Shown: positions 36,260-44,707 of the stretch, one piece after another | How positions within the stretch are numbered: the first letter of the stretch is position 1 | How the letters are laid out: each line of letters begins with the position of its first letter | From: Olsenella uli | GTDB taxonomy: Bacteria; Actinomycetota; Coriobacteriia; Coriobacteriales; Atopobiaceae | Assembly (NCBI RefSeq): GCF_901212655.1 | Contig: NZ_CAAKON010000022.1 | Span: 7 to 61,068, forward strand | Direction of reading: 5' to 3' | DNA: 61,062 bases | Translations under genes and position numbers: made by a program | Notes under the pieces: model-generated | Databases searched by the model: none | Seen by the model: the letters and a program-made list of their open reading frames with translations, nothing else | What the model was told of the DNA's origin: nothing

Positions 36260-37864
36260 ATGACCGGCGCCCAGGCCATCATCGCGAGCCTGGAGGCCGA
36301 GGGCGTGGACACGATCTTTGGCTACCCCGGCGGCCAGGCCATCAAGATCTACGACGTGCCCTATGACTCCAAGAAAATCCATCACGTGCTCGCCCGTCAC
36401 GAGCAGGGCGCGGCGCACATGGCCGACGGCTACACCCGCGCCACGGGCAAAGTGGGCGTAGTGCTCGTCACGAGCGACCCCGGCGCCACCAACACCGTCA
36501 CCGGCATCGCCACCGCCTTCATGGACTCCGTGCCCATGGTGGTCATCACGGGCCAGGTCACGCGCGGCGTCATCGGCACGGACGCCTTCCAGGAGGCCGA
36601 CATCGTGGGCATCACGATGCCGGTGGTGAAGCACAGCTTCCTGCTGCAGTCCACCGACGACCTCACCCGCACCTTCCGCGAGGCCTTCTACATCGCCAGC
36701 ACCGGCCGTCCCGGCCCCGTCCTCATCGACATCCCAAGCGACCTCTCGGGCTCCGAGATGGTGTTCCACTATCCCGACACGGTGACCATCCCCAGCTATC
36801 GCCCCACCTACAAGGGCAACGCCAAGCAGGTGCGCCAGGCCGTGAAGCTTATCGAGGCCGCCAAGCGCCCGCTCATCTACGCCGGCGGCGGCATCGTGGC
36901 GAGCCACGCCTGCGTGGAGCTCACCGACCTCGCCGAGCGCATGCAGATTCCCGTGGTGACCTCCCTTATGGGCAAGGGCGCCATGCGCTGCTCCAATCCG
37001 CTCAACCTGGGGCCCGTGGGCATGCACGGCTCCAAGTACGCCAACATGGCCGTCATGGAGTGCGACCTGCTCATCGCCGTGGGTGCGCGCTTCTCAGACC
37101 GCGTGACCGGCAAGGTCTCCGAGTTTGCCCCAAACGCCAAGGTCATCCACATCGACATCGACCCAGCCGAGATCGGCAAGGTCATCGACCCGGCCGCCCC
37201 CATCGTGGGCGACGCCCGCGTGGTGTTGGGCGCCATCAACGAGCGCCTCGAGAAGATCGACGCGCACGCGGCGTGCGGGGACTGGACCCGCGAGGTGTTC
37301 GAGTGGCGCGAGCGCTGGCCCTTCTACACCGAGGACTTCGCCGACTACCCGGACAAGATCGCGCCCGAGGTGGTGCTCTCCAAGCTCTCCGAGAAGCTCG
37401 ACCCCGAGGCGAGTGTCGTCACCACCGAGGTGGGCCAGCACCAGATGTGGGCTCATCAGAACATCCACCGCGAGCACGCCCGCACCTTCATCTCCAGCGG
37501 TGGCCTGGGCACGATGGGCTTCGGCTTCCCCGCGGCCATCGGCGCCAAGGTGGGCTGCCCGGAGGACCAGGTGGTCTGCGTGGCGGGTGACGGCTCCTTC
37601 CAGATGAACTCCCAGGAGATGGCCACCGCCGCCATCCAGGGCGTGGCCGTGAAGGTCCTCATCCTGGACAACCGCGCCCTGGGCATGGTGCACCAGTGGC
37701 AGCGGCTCTTCTACCACGAGCGCTACGCCTTCACCGAGCTCGCCGCCAACCCGGACTTCGTGAAGCTCGGCGGCGTCCGCGTCTCCGAGAAGGGCTTCGG
37801 CGAGGGTGCGCTGCACGCCAAGGCCAATGCGTCGGGCACCCACGTACGCAAGGGAGGTGAGTAG
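36260..37864 (+). CDS. ilvB: Acetolactate synthase large subunit, C-terminally shortened
   Basis: The product is 534 residues, while the family is about 560-600. It starts MTGAQAIIASLEAEGVDTIF; AGGGAAAG lies before the ATG. The glutamate that activates ThDP is in LARHEQGAAHMADGY, and the ThDP/Mg site is GDGSFQMNSQEMATA. After NPDFVKL the expected sequence is disturbed: a few residues seem missing before GVRVSEKGFGEGALHA, and the final 35 or so residues are replaced by NASGTHVRKGGE and a stop. The lost part closes over the active site in this family, so activity is doubtful. The stop is one base before ilvN. Confidence 0.85.
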   Translation: MTGAQAIIASLEAEGVDTIFGYPGGQAIKIYDVPYDSKKIHHVLARHEQGAAHMADGYTRATGKVGVVLVTSDPGATNTVTGIATAFMDSVPMVVITGQVTRGVIGTDAFQEADIVGITMPVVKHSFLLQSTDDLTRTFREAFYIASTGRPGPVLIDIPSDLSGSEMVFHYPDTVTIPSYRPTYKGNAKQVRQAVKLIEAAKRPLIYAGGGIVASHACVELTDLAERMQIPVVTSLMGKGAMRCSNPLNLGPVGMHGSKYANMAVMECDLLIAVGARFSDRVTGKVSEFAPNAKVIHIDIDPAEIGKVIDPAAPIVGDARVVLGAINERLEKIDAHAACGDWTREVFEWRERWPFYTEDFADYPDKIAPEVVLSKLSEKLDPEASVVTTEVGQHQMWAHQNIHREHARTFISSGGLGTMGFGFPAAIGAKVGCPEDQVVCVAGDGSFQMNSQEMATAAIQGVAVKVLILDNRALGMVHQWQRLFYHERYAFTELAANPDFVKLGGVRVSEKGFGEGALHAKANASGTHVRKGGE

Positions 37865-37865
37865 G

Positions 37866-38348
37866 ATGCGCCACATCCTCTCCGTTCTCGTCGAGAACAA
37901 GAGCGGCGTGCTCTCGCGCGTCACCGGTATGATCAGCCGCCGCGGATTCAACATCGAGTCGCTCACGGTGGCACCCACGGAAGACGAGGGCCTCTCGCGC
38001 ATGACCGTCATCGTCGAGGCTGACAAGATGGGCTTTGAGCAGATCACCAAGCAGCTCCACAAGATCGTGAGCGTCTACAAGGTGAGCGACTTCACCGACA
38101 CAGATACCGTGGAGCGCGAGCTCGTCCTGTTCAAGGTGATGGTCTCCCCCGAGCGCAGGCACGAGGTCATCGAGATCACCAACGTGTTCCGCGCCAACAT
38201 CGTGGACGTGGGCAAGAGCACCCTCACCATCGAGGCCACGGGCTCCACGAGCAAGCTCGACGCCCTCGAGGACCTCTTCCGCGGCTACGGCATCCGCCAG
38301 CTCACCCGCACCGGCAAGATTGCCATGAGCCGCGGCGGGCACGACTAG
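37866..38348 (+). CDS. ilvN: Acetolactate synthase small (regulatory) subunit
   Basis: This 160-residue subunit has an N-terminal ACT domain (RHILSVLVENKSGVLSRVTG, with RRGFNIESLTV) and the usual C-terminal domain (IVDVGKSTLTIEATGS, LDALEDLFRGYGI). It binds valine and regulates IlvB. The ATG at 37866 has GGAGGT seven bases upstream inside the end of ilvB. It appears complete, unlike the other genes of the cluster. Confidence 0.95.
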   Translation: MRHILSVLVENKSGVLSRVTGMISRRGFNIESLTVAPTEDEGLSRMTVIVEADKMGFEQITKQLHKIVSVYKVSDFTDTDTVERELVLFKVMVSPERRHEVIEITNVFRANIVDVGKSTLTIEATGSTSKLDALEDLFRGYGIRQLTRTGKIAMSRGGHD

Positions 38349-38441
38349 CGCCGTCCGGCGCGTCCGGCTTGATGTCGGCCTCGCCGCCCCGGAGCGCTCG
38401 CCGAAACCACCCGCCATCCGGAGGTTAAGAACAGGCACCAC

Positions 38442-38459
38442 CCGCCACTCGGCGGTTTT
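38442..38459 (+). terminator. Weak terminator-like hairpin between ilvN and ilvC
   Basis: CCGCC and GGCGG form a five-base stem with a four-base loop, followed by TTTTC. It lies 52 bases before ilvC. It could be a partial terminator; no leader peptide rich in branched-chain codons is visible. Confidence 0.4.
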
Positions 38460-38510
38460 CATAGCAGTCAAGGGGACACGATGCCCCGATCGACACGAAG
38501 GAGCACACGA

Positions 38511-39505
38511 ATGGCCGTCACGATCTACTACGAGAACGACTGCAAGCCCGAGGTCATCCAGGGCAAGAAGGTCGCCATCATCGGCTATGGCTCGCAGGGC
38601 CACGCCCACGCGCTCAACCTCATGGACTCCGGCGTCGACGTGCGCGTTGGCCTGCGCGAGGGTTCCGCCTCCGCCGAGAAGGCGCGCGAGGCCGGCCTCA
38701 AGGTCGTCGACATGGACACGGCTGCCGAGGAGGCCGACGTCATCATGATCCTGACGCCGGACGAGACCCAGCCCAAGGTCTACGCCGAGCACATCGAAAA
38801 GCACCTCAAGCCGGGGGACACCCTCGCCTTCGCCCACGGCTTCAACATCCACTTCGGCTATAGCAAGCCGCCCGCGGACGTCAATGTCATCATGGTTGCC
38901 CCCAAGGGCCCGGGCCACATCGTGCGCCGCCAGTACACCGAGGGCTCCGGCGTGCCCGACCTGGTCTGCGTGCAGCAGGATGCCACGGGCGACGCCTGGG
39001 ACATCGCGATGAGCTACGCCTGGGGTCTCGGCGGCGCGCGCTCCGGCCTCATCAAGTCCACGTTCAAGGATGAGACCGAGGAGGACCTCTTCGGCGAGCA
39101 GGCCGTGCTCTGCGGCGGCCTCGTTGAGATGATCAAGGCGGGCTTCGAGACCCTCACCGAGGCCGGCTACCCCGAGGAGCTGGCCTACTTCGAGGTCTAC
39201 CACGAGATGAAGATGATCGTGGACCTCATGTACGAGAGCGGCATCCACTTCATGAACTACTCCATCTCCAATACGGCCGAGTACGGCGAGTACTACGCCG
39301 GCCCCAAGGTCATCAACGAGGAATCCCGCAAGGCCATGAAGGAGATCCTGCGCCGCATTCAGGACGGCTCCTTCGCCCAGGAGTTCGTTGACGACTGCAA
39401 CAACGGCCACAGTGGCTGCTCGAGCAGCGCGAGGCCATCAACGAGCACCCGATCGAGAAGACCGGCGAGCGCGTCCGCTCCATGTTCTCCTGGATCAAGA
39501 AGTAG
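38511..39505 (+). pseudogene. ilvC: Ketol-acid reductoisomerase with 3' frameshift
   Basis: The ATG at 38511 has AAGGAG eight bases upstream. The frame encodes a class I IlvC through 300 residues, with [17 protein letters not shown] (NADPH loop), [14 protein letters not shown], and [17 protein letters not shown] carrying metal ligands. Near 39411 one base is missing: CAC AG TGG instead of an expected CAC AAG TGG. In the other frame the normal ending is readable ([31 protein letters not shown], stop at 39503-39505). In the actual frame the protein runs on for about 200 unrelated residues to about 40004. The Glu residues of the last helix are affected. It may be a true mutation or a sequencing error. 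Confidence 0.85.
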
Positions 39506-39515
39506 CATCGCCCCC

Positions 39516-39541
39516 GTGCCGTCGACCTGGGCCGACGGCAC
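39516..39541 (+). other. Perfect hairpin after ilvC
   Basis: GTGCCGTCG and CGACGGCAC form a nine-base stem with an eight-base loop, ten bases after the original ilvC stop. There is no T-run, so it may protect the 3' end rather than terminate. A true terminator lies further on. Confidence 0.6.
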
Positions 39542-39654
39542 GCCCCATGCGCTCAGGTGCCACGCGCGCCCAGGCGGTCTGCGCTCAAGCTCCCAGGCGC
39601 CACAAAGGTTCAGGCGCAACATGTGCACAGGCGCTCAGGCACCGCAAGGCAGCA

Positions 39655-39690
39655 GGCCCGCATCCCTCGCAGGATGCGGGCCTTCTTTTG
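39655..39690 (+). terminator. Intrinsic terminator of the ilv cluster
   Basis: GGCCCGCATCC pairs with GGATGCGGGCC with a short loop, followed by TTCTTTTG. It lies 150 bases past the native ilvC stop. The stretch between holds degenerate CAGGCGC-rich repeats and no gene. Confidence 0.8.
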
Positions 39691-39812
39691 CATGTGCCTA
39701 TGCTTGGGGCGGAGCCACAGACCCACATGACTCGCCAATTCGCGCGGGCAATAGCCTCGACCCAATAGTCCGAGAACACGGGACGGGCCACCTGCTCGCA
39801 ACATGGCCCGCG

Positions 39813-39914
39813 CTAGGGCTTGGACATCACGACGTCGGGGTCGATCTTGTCCTGGACCTTGCGCAGCGTGCGTCGCAGCAAACGCGAGACCTGCACCTGG
39901 GAGACGCCAAGGCG
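39813..39914 (-). pseudogene. C-terminal fragment of a sigma-70 family factor
   Basis: On the minus strand this encodes [20 protein letters not shown] and [12 protein letters not shown]. This is the region 4.2 helix-turn-helix and C-terminus of the stress-type sigma factor at 44704-45711, with a different tail of five residues. Upstream of CGCCTTGG the similarity ends abruptly. Eighty bases (39835-39914) are identical to 44720-44799. It is a duplicated scrap, not a gene. The region 39915-40130 holds no other recognisable gene. Confidence 0.8.
39835..39914 (+). repeat. 80-bp direct repeat, copy 1
   Basis: This copy is identical over 80 bases to 44720-44799 in the same orientation, 4,885 bases apart. 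The pair brackets panB, panC, the DUF2520 gene, panD and the AI-2E transporter gene. Confidence 0.95.
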
Positions 39915-40186
39915 GCATGTCCGGGCACGCTCCTGCACAATCTTCGAAATTGTAGCGCTCGCCCATGCCGCGCCCGGCGGGAAGACGTCGGTCACCCAAA
40001 TTGATGGACGGATGCTGGCATCATTTGCGGGCCACCGCGCGCCACGCCTGGCCGGGCCGCACCCGGGGTTCGGGCCCCGATGTGGAGCCGGCGTTTTCTC
40101 GTGGCGCGGGCGGCTGCCGCGCGTACAATGATGCCGCATTTCCCAGAACCGACCCGTAATGAGACGGGCGGGATGAAAGGACGCAT

Positions 40187-41029
40187 ATGGCACGCAATAC
40201 GGTGCTCTCACTGGCCAAGAAGGTCGGCGAGGGCCACAGGGTGACCATGGTCACCAGCTACGACTACACCATGGCGACCTTGGTGGAGGAGTCGGGCATC
40301 GACATGATCCTCGTGGGCGACTCGCTGGGTATGACCATGCTCGGCTACGAGGACACCATCCCGGTGACCCTTGACGACATGGTCCACCACACCCGCGCGG
40401 TGACGCGGGCGACCCACGACACCTTCGTCGTGGGAGACCTCCCGTTCGGAACGTACCAGGGCTCGCCCGAGCAGGCCCTCTCAAGCGCCACCCGCCTCAT
40501 GAAGGAGGGCTGCTGCCAGGCGGTGAAGCTCGAGGGCGGCACCCGCGTCGAGGCGCAGATCCGTGCCATCGTGAACGCCGGCATCCCCGTCGTGGGTCAC
40601 ATCGGCATGACCCCGCAGTCCTCCAACGCCTTCGGCGGCTTCAAGGTTCAGGGCAAGACCGTCGAGGCGGCCCGTCGCCTCGTCGACGACGCGCTCGCCG
40701 TCGAGCGCGCGGGCGCCTTCGCCGTCGTGCTCGAGTGCGTGCCAAGCGAGCTCGCCGCCTATGTGACCGAGCGCCTCACCTCCTGCTTCACGATTGGCAT
40801 CGGCGCCGGCGCCGACTGCGACGGCCAGGTCCTCGTGTGCCAGGACCTCCTCGGCATGACCACCGGCGGCTTCAAGCCCAGGTTCGTTCGCAACTTCGCC
40901 CAGGTGGGACAGGTCATCCGCGACGCCTATCACGACTATGCGGCCGCGGTCGAGGACGGGAGCTTCCCCGCGGCGGAAAACGGGTTCAAGATCGACGCGT
41001 CCGTCATGGACGAGATCAGGGAGGTCTAG
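40187..41029 (+). CDS. panB: 3-methyl-2-oxobutanoate hydroxymethyltransferase
   Basis: This 280-residue TIM-barrel enzyme adds a hydroxymethyl group from methylene-THF to ketoisovalerate, the first committed step to pantothenate. It shows VTMVTSYDYTMATLVEESGI, LVGDSLGM with the Mg-binding Asp, VVGDLPFGTYQ, KLEGG and GHIGMTPQ. The ATG has AAAGGA six bases upstream. A TACAAT at about 40125 could be a -10 box, but no good -35 fits. Its substrate comes from the valine pathway, which is broken in the neighbouring cluster. Confidence 0.96.
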   Translation: MARNTVLSLAKKVGEGHRVTMVTSYDYTMATLVEESGIDMILVGDSLGMTMLGYEDTIPVTLDDMVHHTRAVTRATHDTFVVGDLPFGTYQGSPEQALSSATRLMKEGCCQAVKLEGGTRVEAQIRAIVNAGIPVVGHIGMTPQSSNAFGGFKVQGKTVEAARRLVDDALAVERAGAFAVVLECVPSELAAYVTERLTSCFTIGIGAGADCDGQVLVCQDLLGMTTGGFKPRFVRNFAQVGQVIRDAYHDYAAAVEDGSFPAAENGFKIDASVMDEIREV

Positions 41030-41031
41030 CC

Positions 41032-41886
41032 ATGCAGACGGCAACGACGAAGGCCGAGGTTCGCGCCCAGGTCAAGGCGTGGAGGCGCGAGGGCCTCACG
41101 GTGGGGCTCGTCCCCACGATGGGATACCTGCACGAGGGGCACAAGAGCCTCATCGTCCGCGCGGCGTCCGAGAACGACCGCGTGGTGGTGTCGGACTTCG
41201 TGAACCCCACGCAGTTCGGCGCGGGCGAGGACCTCGAGAGCTACCCGCGCGACTTCGGGCGTGACTGCGCCCTGTGTGAGGAGGCGGGCGCGGCGCTCGT
41301 GTTCCACCCGGACCCCTCCGAGATGTACGCGCCGAACGCCTGCACCTACGTGAACATGGACGCCCTTACCCACGAGCTCTGCGGCCTCTCGCGCCCCATC
41401 CACTTCCGCGGCGTCTGCACCGTGGTCTCCAAGCTCTTCAACATCGTCAAGCCCGACCGCGCCTACTTTGGCCAGAAGGACGCCCAGCAGCTCTCCGTCA
41501 TCCGTCGCATGGTGCGCGACCTCGACTTTGACGTGAAGGTCGTGGGCTGCCCCATCGTGCGCGAGGCCGACGGGCTGGCCAAGAGCTCGCGTAACACCTA
41601 CCTCTCCGCCGAGGAGCGCACCGCGGCCCTGTGCCTGTCGCGCGCCATCTTCGCCGGCCAGAGGATGGTGGAGGAGGGCGAGCGCGAGGCCGAGCCCGTG
41701 CTCGCGCGCATGCGCGAGATCATCGAGGCAGAGCCGCTGGCCCGCATCGACTACGTGAAGATGGTCGACCTCGACGACATCGTGCAGGTCAAGCGCATCG
41801 AGGGGCGCCCCGTGCTCTGTGCCATCGCCGTCTACGTGGGCAAGACCCGCCTCATCGACAACTTCATCTTCGACCCTGCGGCCTAG
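41032..41886 (+). CDS. panC: Pantoate--beta-alanine ligase
   Basis: This 284-residue enzyme joins pantoate and beta-alanine with ATP. Family motifs are VPTMGYLHEGHKSLI (HIGH-like), DFVNPTQFGAGEDLESYPR, RGVCTVVSKLFNIVKPDRAY, FGQKDAQQL and GLAKSSRNTYLS (KMSKS-like). The ATG follows the panB stop by two bases, and GGGAGG in the panB end serves as ribosome site. Confidence 0.96.
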   Translation: MQTATTKAEVRAQVKAWRREGLTVGLVPTMGYLHEGHKSLIVRAASENDRVVVSDFVNPTQFGAGEDLESYPRDFGRDCALCEEAGAALVFHPDPSEMYAPNACTYVNMDALTHELCGLSRPIHFRGVCTVVSKLFNIVKPDRAYFGQKDAQQLSVIRRMVRDLDFDVKVVGCPIVREADGLAKSSRNTYLSAEERTAALCLSRAIFAGQRMVEEGEREAEPVLARMREIIEAEPLARIDYVKMVDLDDIVQVKRIEGRPVLCAIAVYVGKTRLIDNFIFDPAA

Positions 41887-41887
41887 C

Positions 41888-42829
41888 GTGGGCGAGACGC
41901 GACAGGACGCGCGCCCGCTCAGGCTCGCCTTCGTCGGCGCCGGCAAGGTGGGCTGCTCTCTCGCCCGCTTCCTTGCCGACGCTCGCGCCGGGGACGCGGC
42001 CTCGGCAGAGGAGGGCCAGCCCACGGGCGCCCCCGACCCTGCCCCCTGCGAGGTGGTCGGCTTCTTCAGCAGGACGCCCGAACACGCGCTCGAGGCGGCC
42101 GAGTTCGCGGGCGGCGTGGCGTTTGACTCCGCCGCCGACGCGGCATGTGCCGCGGACGTCCTCGTCGTCACCACCCCCGACGCACAGATCGCCCCGGCCT
42201 GGGAGCAAGTCGCCGACGCGGCGCGGGCAGGCAAGCTCTCGCTTGCAGGCAAGGTCGTGGCGCACTGCTCCGGGGCGCTTCCCGCGAACGTGCTCACGGG
42301 GGCGCACGAGCTAGGGGCACGGGCCTGCTCGGTCCATCCGCTCTATGCCGTGAGCTCGCGCTTCGGATGCTGGCAGGAGCTCGCCCACGCCTGGTTCTCG
42401 GTCGAGGGCGACGAGAGGGCCTGCGCCCTCATGGAGCGCCTCCTGGCCGCGCGGGGCGCCAGGTGCGGACGCGTGCGCTCGGAGGAGAAGGCACGCTACC
42501 ACGCGGCTGCGGTCATGGCCTCGAACCTCGTGGCGGGCCTCTACGCGCGCGCCGCGGCGGAGCTCGAGCGCGCCGGCTGGCCCACCGGCCAGGCCGAGGT
42601 CGCGCTCGCCCCGCTCTTCGAGGGCAACGCGCGCCACGTCGCTCGAGACGGCGTCGCCCGCGCGCTCACCGGACCCGCCGCCCGCGGCGACAAGGCCACC
42701 ATCGCTAGGCACCTCGACGTGCTCGAGGGAAGCGACCGCGAGATCTATCGCCTGCTCACCGATGCGGTGAGGCAGGTGGCACGGCGAGGCCGCGACCAGG
42801 CGGACCCGTCTGGACGCAAAGACGGCTGA
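41888..42829 (+). CDS. Rossmann-like/DUF2520 protein, candidate ketopantoate reductase
   Basis: This 313-residue protein starts with a dinucleotide-binding fold ([19 protein letters not shown]) and continues with [23 protein letters not shown] and the DUF2520 helical domain ([20 protein letters not shown]). The GTG start lies one base after panC. No panE is in the cluster, and the reaction between PanB and PanC needs a ketopantoate reductase. DUF2520-type proteins have been proposed or shown as alternative ketopantoate reductases (PanG type) in other bacteria, as I recall. The location between panC and panD makes that the likely role. Substrate is inferred, not shown. Confidence 0.8.
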   Translation: MGETRQDARPLRLAFVGAGKVGCSLARFLADARAGDAASAEEGQPTGAPDPAPCEVVGFFSRTPEHALEAAEFAGGVAFDSAADAACAADVLVVTTPDAQIAPAWEQVADAARAGKLSLAGKVVAHCSGALPANVLTGAHELGARACSVHPLYAVSSRFGCWQELAHAWFSVEGDERACALMERLLAARGARCGRVRSEEKARYHAAAVMASNLVAGLYARAAAELERAGWPTGQAEVALAPLFEGNARHVARDGVARALTGPAARGDKATIARHLDVLEGSDREIYRLLTDAVRQVARRGRDQADPSGRKDG

Positions 42830-42909
42830 GGGGCCACATCCGAGCGGCCCGCACATATGCCGCCGGCGGGCAACCGCAGGCGGCCCACACACGACAAGGA
42901 GTCGAAGCC

Positions 42910-43299
42910 ATGCTTCTCACGATGCTCAAGGGCAAGATCCACCGCGCCACGGTCACCCAGGCCGAGGTCGACTACGTGGGCTCGATCACCATCGACCAGA
43001 CCCTCATGGATGCCGCAGGCATCCATGAGTACGAGCGCGTCCAGGTAGCCGACGTCGAGCGCGGCACCCGCCTGGAGACCTACGTGATCTCGGGCGAGGC
43101 CGACAGCGGCATCATCTGCCTGAACGGCGCCGCCGCACACCTCGTGGACGTGGGCGACAAGGTCATCATCATGTGCTATGCCCAGATGGACGAGGTGGAG
43201 GCACGCTCCTCCAAGCCGCGCGTGGTATTCGTGGACGGCGAGAACTGCATCGCCAGGATCAGCCGCTACGAGCGCCACGGCAGACTCGAAGACCTGTAG
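42910..43299 (+). CDS. panD: Aspartate 1-decarboxylase proenzyme
   Basis: This 129-residue protein makes beta-alanine from aspartate and cleaves itself to form a pyruvoyl group. The cleavage site Gly-Ser is in [11 protein letters not shown] at residues 24-25, preceded by [14 protein letters not shown] and followed by [15 protein letters not shown]. The ATG has AAGGAG eight bases upstream. It closes the pantothenate operon. The 88 bases after it, before the convergent transporter gene, hold no clear terminator. Confidence 0.96.
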   Translation: MLLTMLKGKIHRATVTQAEVDYVGSITIDQTLMDAAGIHEYERVQVADVERGTRLETYVISGEADSGIICLNGAAAHLVDVGDKVIIMCYAQMDEVEARSSKPRVVFVDGENCIARISRYERHGRLEDL

Positions 43300-43387
43300 G
43301 GCGCCCGCGGGGCCCTCAAGGACCTGTCGGGCGTTCGGACCCCTCCGGAGATCCCCTCTCCCGAGACTCGCAAGGCACCCGCACCGC

Positions 43388-44707
43388 CTATTTGTCCCGT
43401 CTGTGGCCCAGTCGCTCCCGCACGCGCCTGGCAAGCGGCTCGTGCCGGGACTCGGCCTTGACGTCCGGCGCCACATCACGCATCTCGTCTACCGCGATGA
43501 GACGTGTGCTCGCCGGGAACCGCTCGTCGTCGACCGCGTCGACGGAGGGCACTGGTGTGCCATCGGCGTGGTGGTAGGGCGTGCCCCGAAAGAACGCCCC
43601 GTCGAAGCTCACGAGCTGGCGGCCGGTACGGGTCTCGAAGTAGTAGATGAACACGCCCTTGACGGCCGCCGTGAGTGGGATGGCGAACGCCATGCCCAGG
43701 GCACCGCCCAGGCTCGCGCCCACCGTGATGCCGATGAGGCTCATGGCAGGGTGGATGCGCACGGCCGAGCGCATGACGAGTGGGCTCACGAGGTTGTCGG
43801 TCACGTTCTGGGCCACGACGCAGAGCACGAGCGTCCAGAGCGCCATGACCGGGCTCGTGAACAGCGCGATGAACGTGGCGAGCGCCGCCGAGCACATGGG
43901 CCCCACGACGGGAATGAAGTGCAGGATGGACGTGAGGATGGCCATGAGGCCCGCGTAGGGGTGGCTCACCACCGTGAGGCACACGAAGATGAGCACGCCG
44001 TTCACCACCGAGGTAACCACCACGCCGCTCATGTAGCCGCCCATCGAGCGGCTGAGCACCGTGAGCAGAAGCGCGAGGTCGTCGGCGTGGCGCGGGCCCA
44101 CGATGACGCCGAGCTCGCGGAAGATGACCGGGTAGTCCTTGGCGAACCAGTAGGCCATGACGAGGCCGAGGAAGAACATCACGACGCCGTTGGCGAAGCC
44201 CATGATGTTGGGGATGATGCCGCCGGAGAGCAGGGAGGCAAGGTCTCCCGCCATGCGGCTGCCTACGCTGGAGAGTCCCTCGACGAAGCCCTGCGCAGAG
44301 GTCTGGAGCTGCGACGAGCCACCGCCGCCGTAGGAGTCAGCGAGCCCCTTCACCATGGGCTGGAGCTGTCCCAGGTAGCCGGGGATACGGCCCAGCAGCT
44401 GCACGAGCTGGTCGAAGAAAAACGGGAGCAGCCACAGAAGGACGCCCGCCCCCACCGCCACCATAACGGCGAGCGAGACGAGCGCCCCGAGCGCCCGTCC
44501 CACGCCGAGGCGCTCGAGGCGGTTGGTGATGGCGCTCATGATGAAGCCCACGATGGCGCCGACGAGCACGCTCTCGAGCGCGGCGCCCACCATGCCGAGC
44601 GCGCGCACGCAGATCACAAAGACGGCCACGCAGCCCACGACAGCCCAGGCGCGGACGGCCACCAGGCGCGCCCGCTCGTAGTCGTGCCTGCCCGCCTGCC
44701 CGCTCAT
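43388..44707 (-). CDS. AI-2E family transporter (PerM-like membrane protein)
   Basis: This 439-residue protein has about eight membrane segments in the pattern of the AI-2E/PerM family, with FIPVVGPMCSAALATFIALF and VTDNLVSPLVM near the C-terminal half, and a hydrophilic tail of about 85 residues. Substrates of the family are mostly unknown; autoinducer export is shown only for a few. The ATG overlaps the sigma factor stop (ATGA), so it is translated with the stress sigma operon. Confidence 0.88.
   Translation of the reverse strand: MSGQAGRHDYERARLVAVRAWAVVGCVAVFVICVRALGMVGAALESVLVGAIVGFIMSAITNRLERLGVGRALGALVSLAVMVAVGAGVLLWLLPFFFDQLVQLLGRIPGYLGQLQPMVKGLADSYGGGGSSQLQTSAQGFVEGLSSVGSRMAGDLASLLSGGIIPNIMGFANGVVMFFLGLVMAYWFAKDYPVIFRELGVIVGPRHADDLALLLTVLSRSMGGYMSGVVVTSVVNGVLIFVCLTVVSHPYAGLMAILTSILHFIPVVGPMCSAALATFIALFTSPVMALWTLVLCVVAQNVTDNLVSPLVMRSAVRIHPAMSLIGITVGASLGGALGMAFAIPLTAAVKGVFIYYFETRTGRQLVSFDGAFFRGTPYHHADGTPVPSVDAVDDERFPASTRLIAVDEMRDVAPDVKAESRHEPLARRVRERLGHRRDK

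Noticed and set aside
37731..39410. Minus-strand frame of 559 codons opposite ilvN/ilvC
   Set aside because: Composition is typical of an antisense frame (His, Leu, Val, Gly rich), and the plus strand encodes recognised enzymes.
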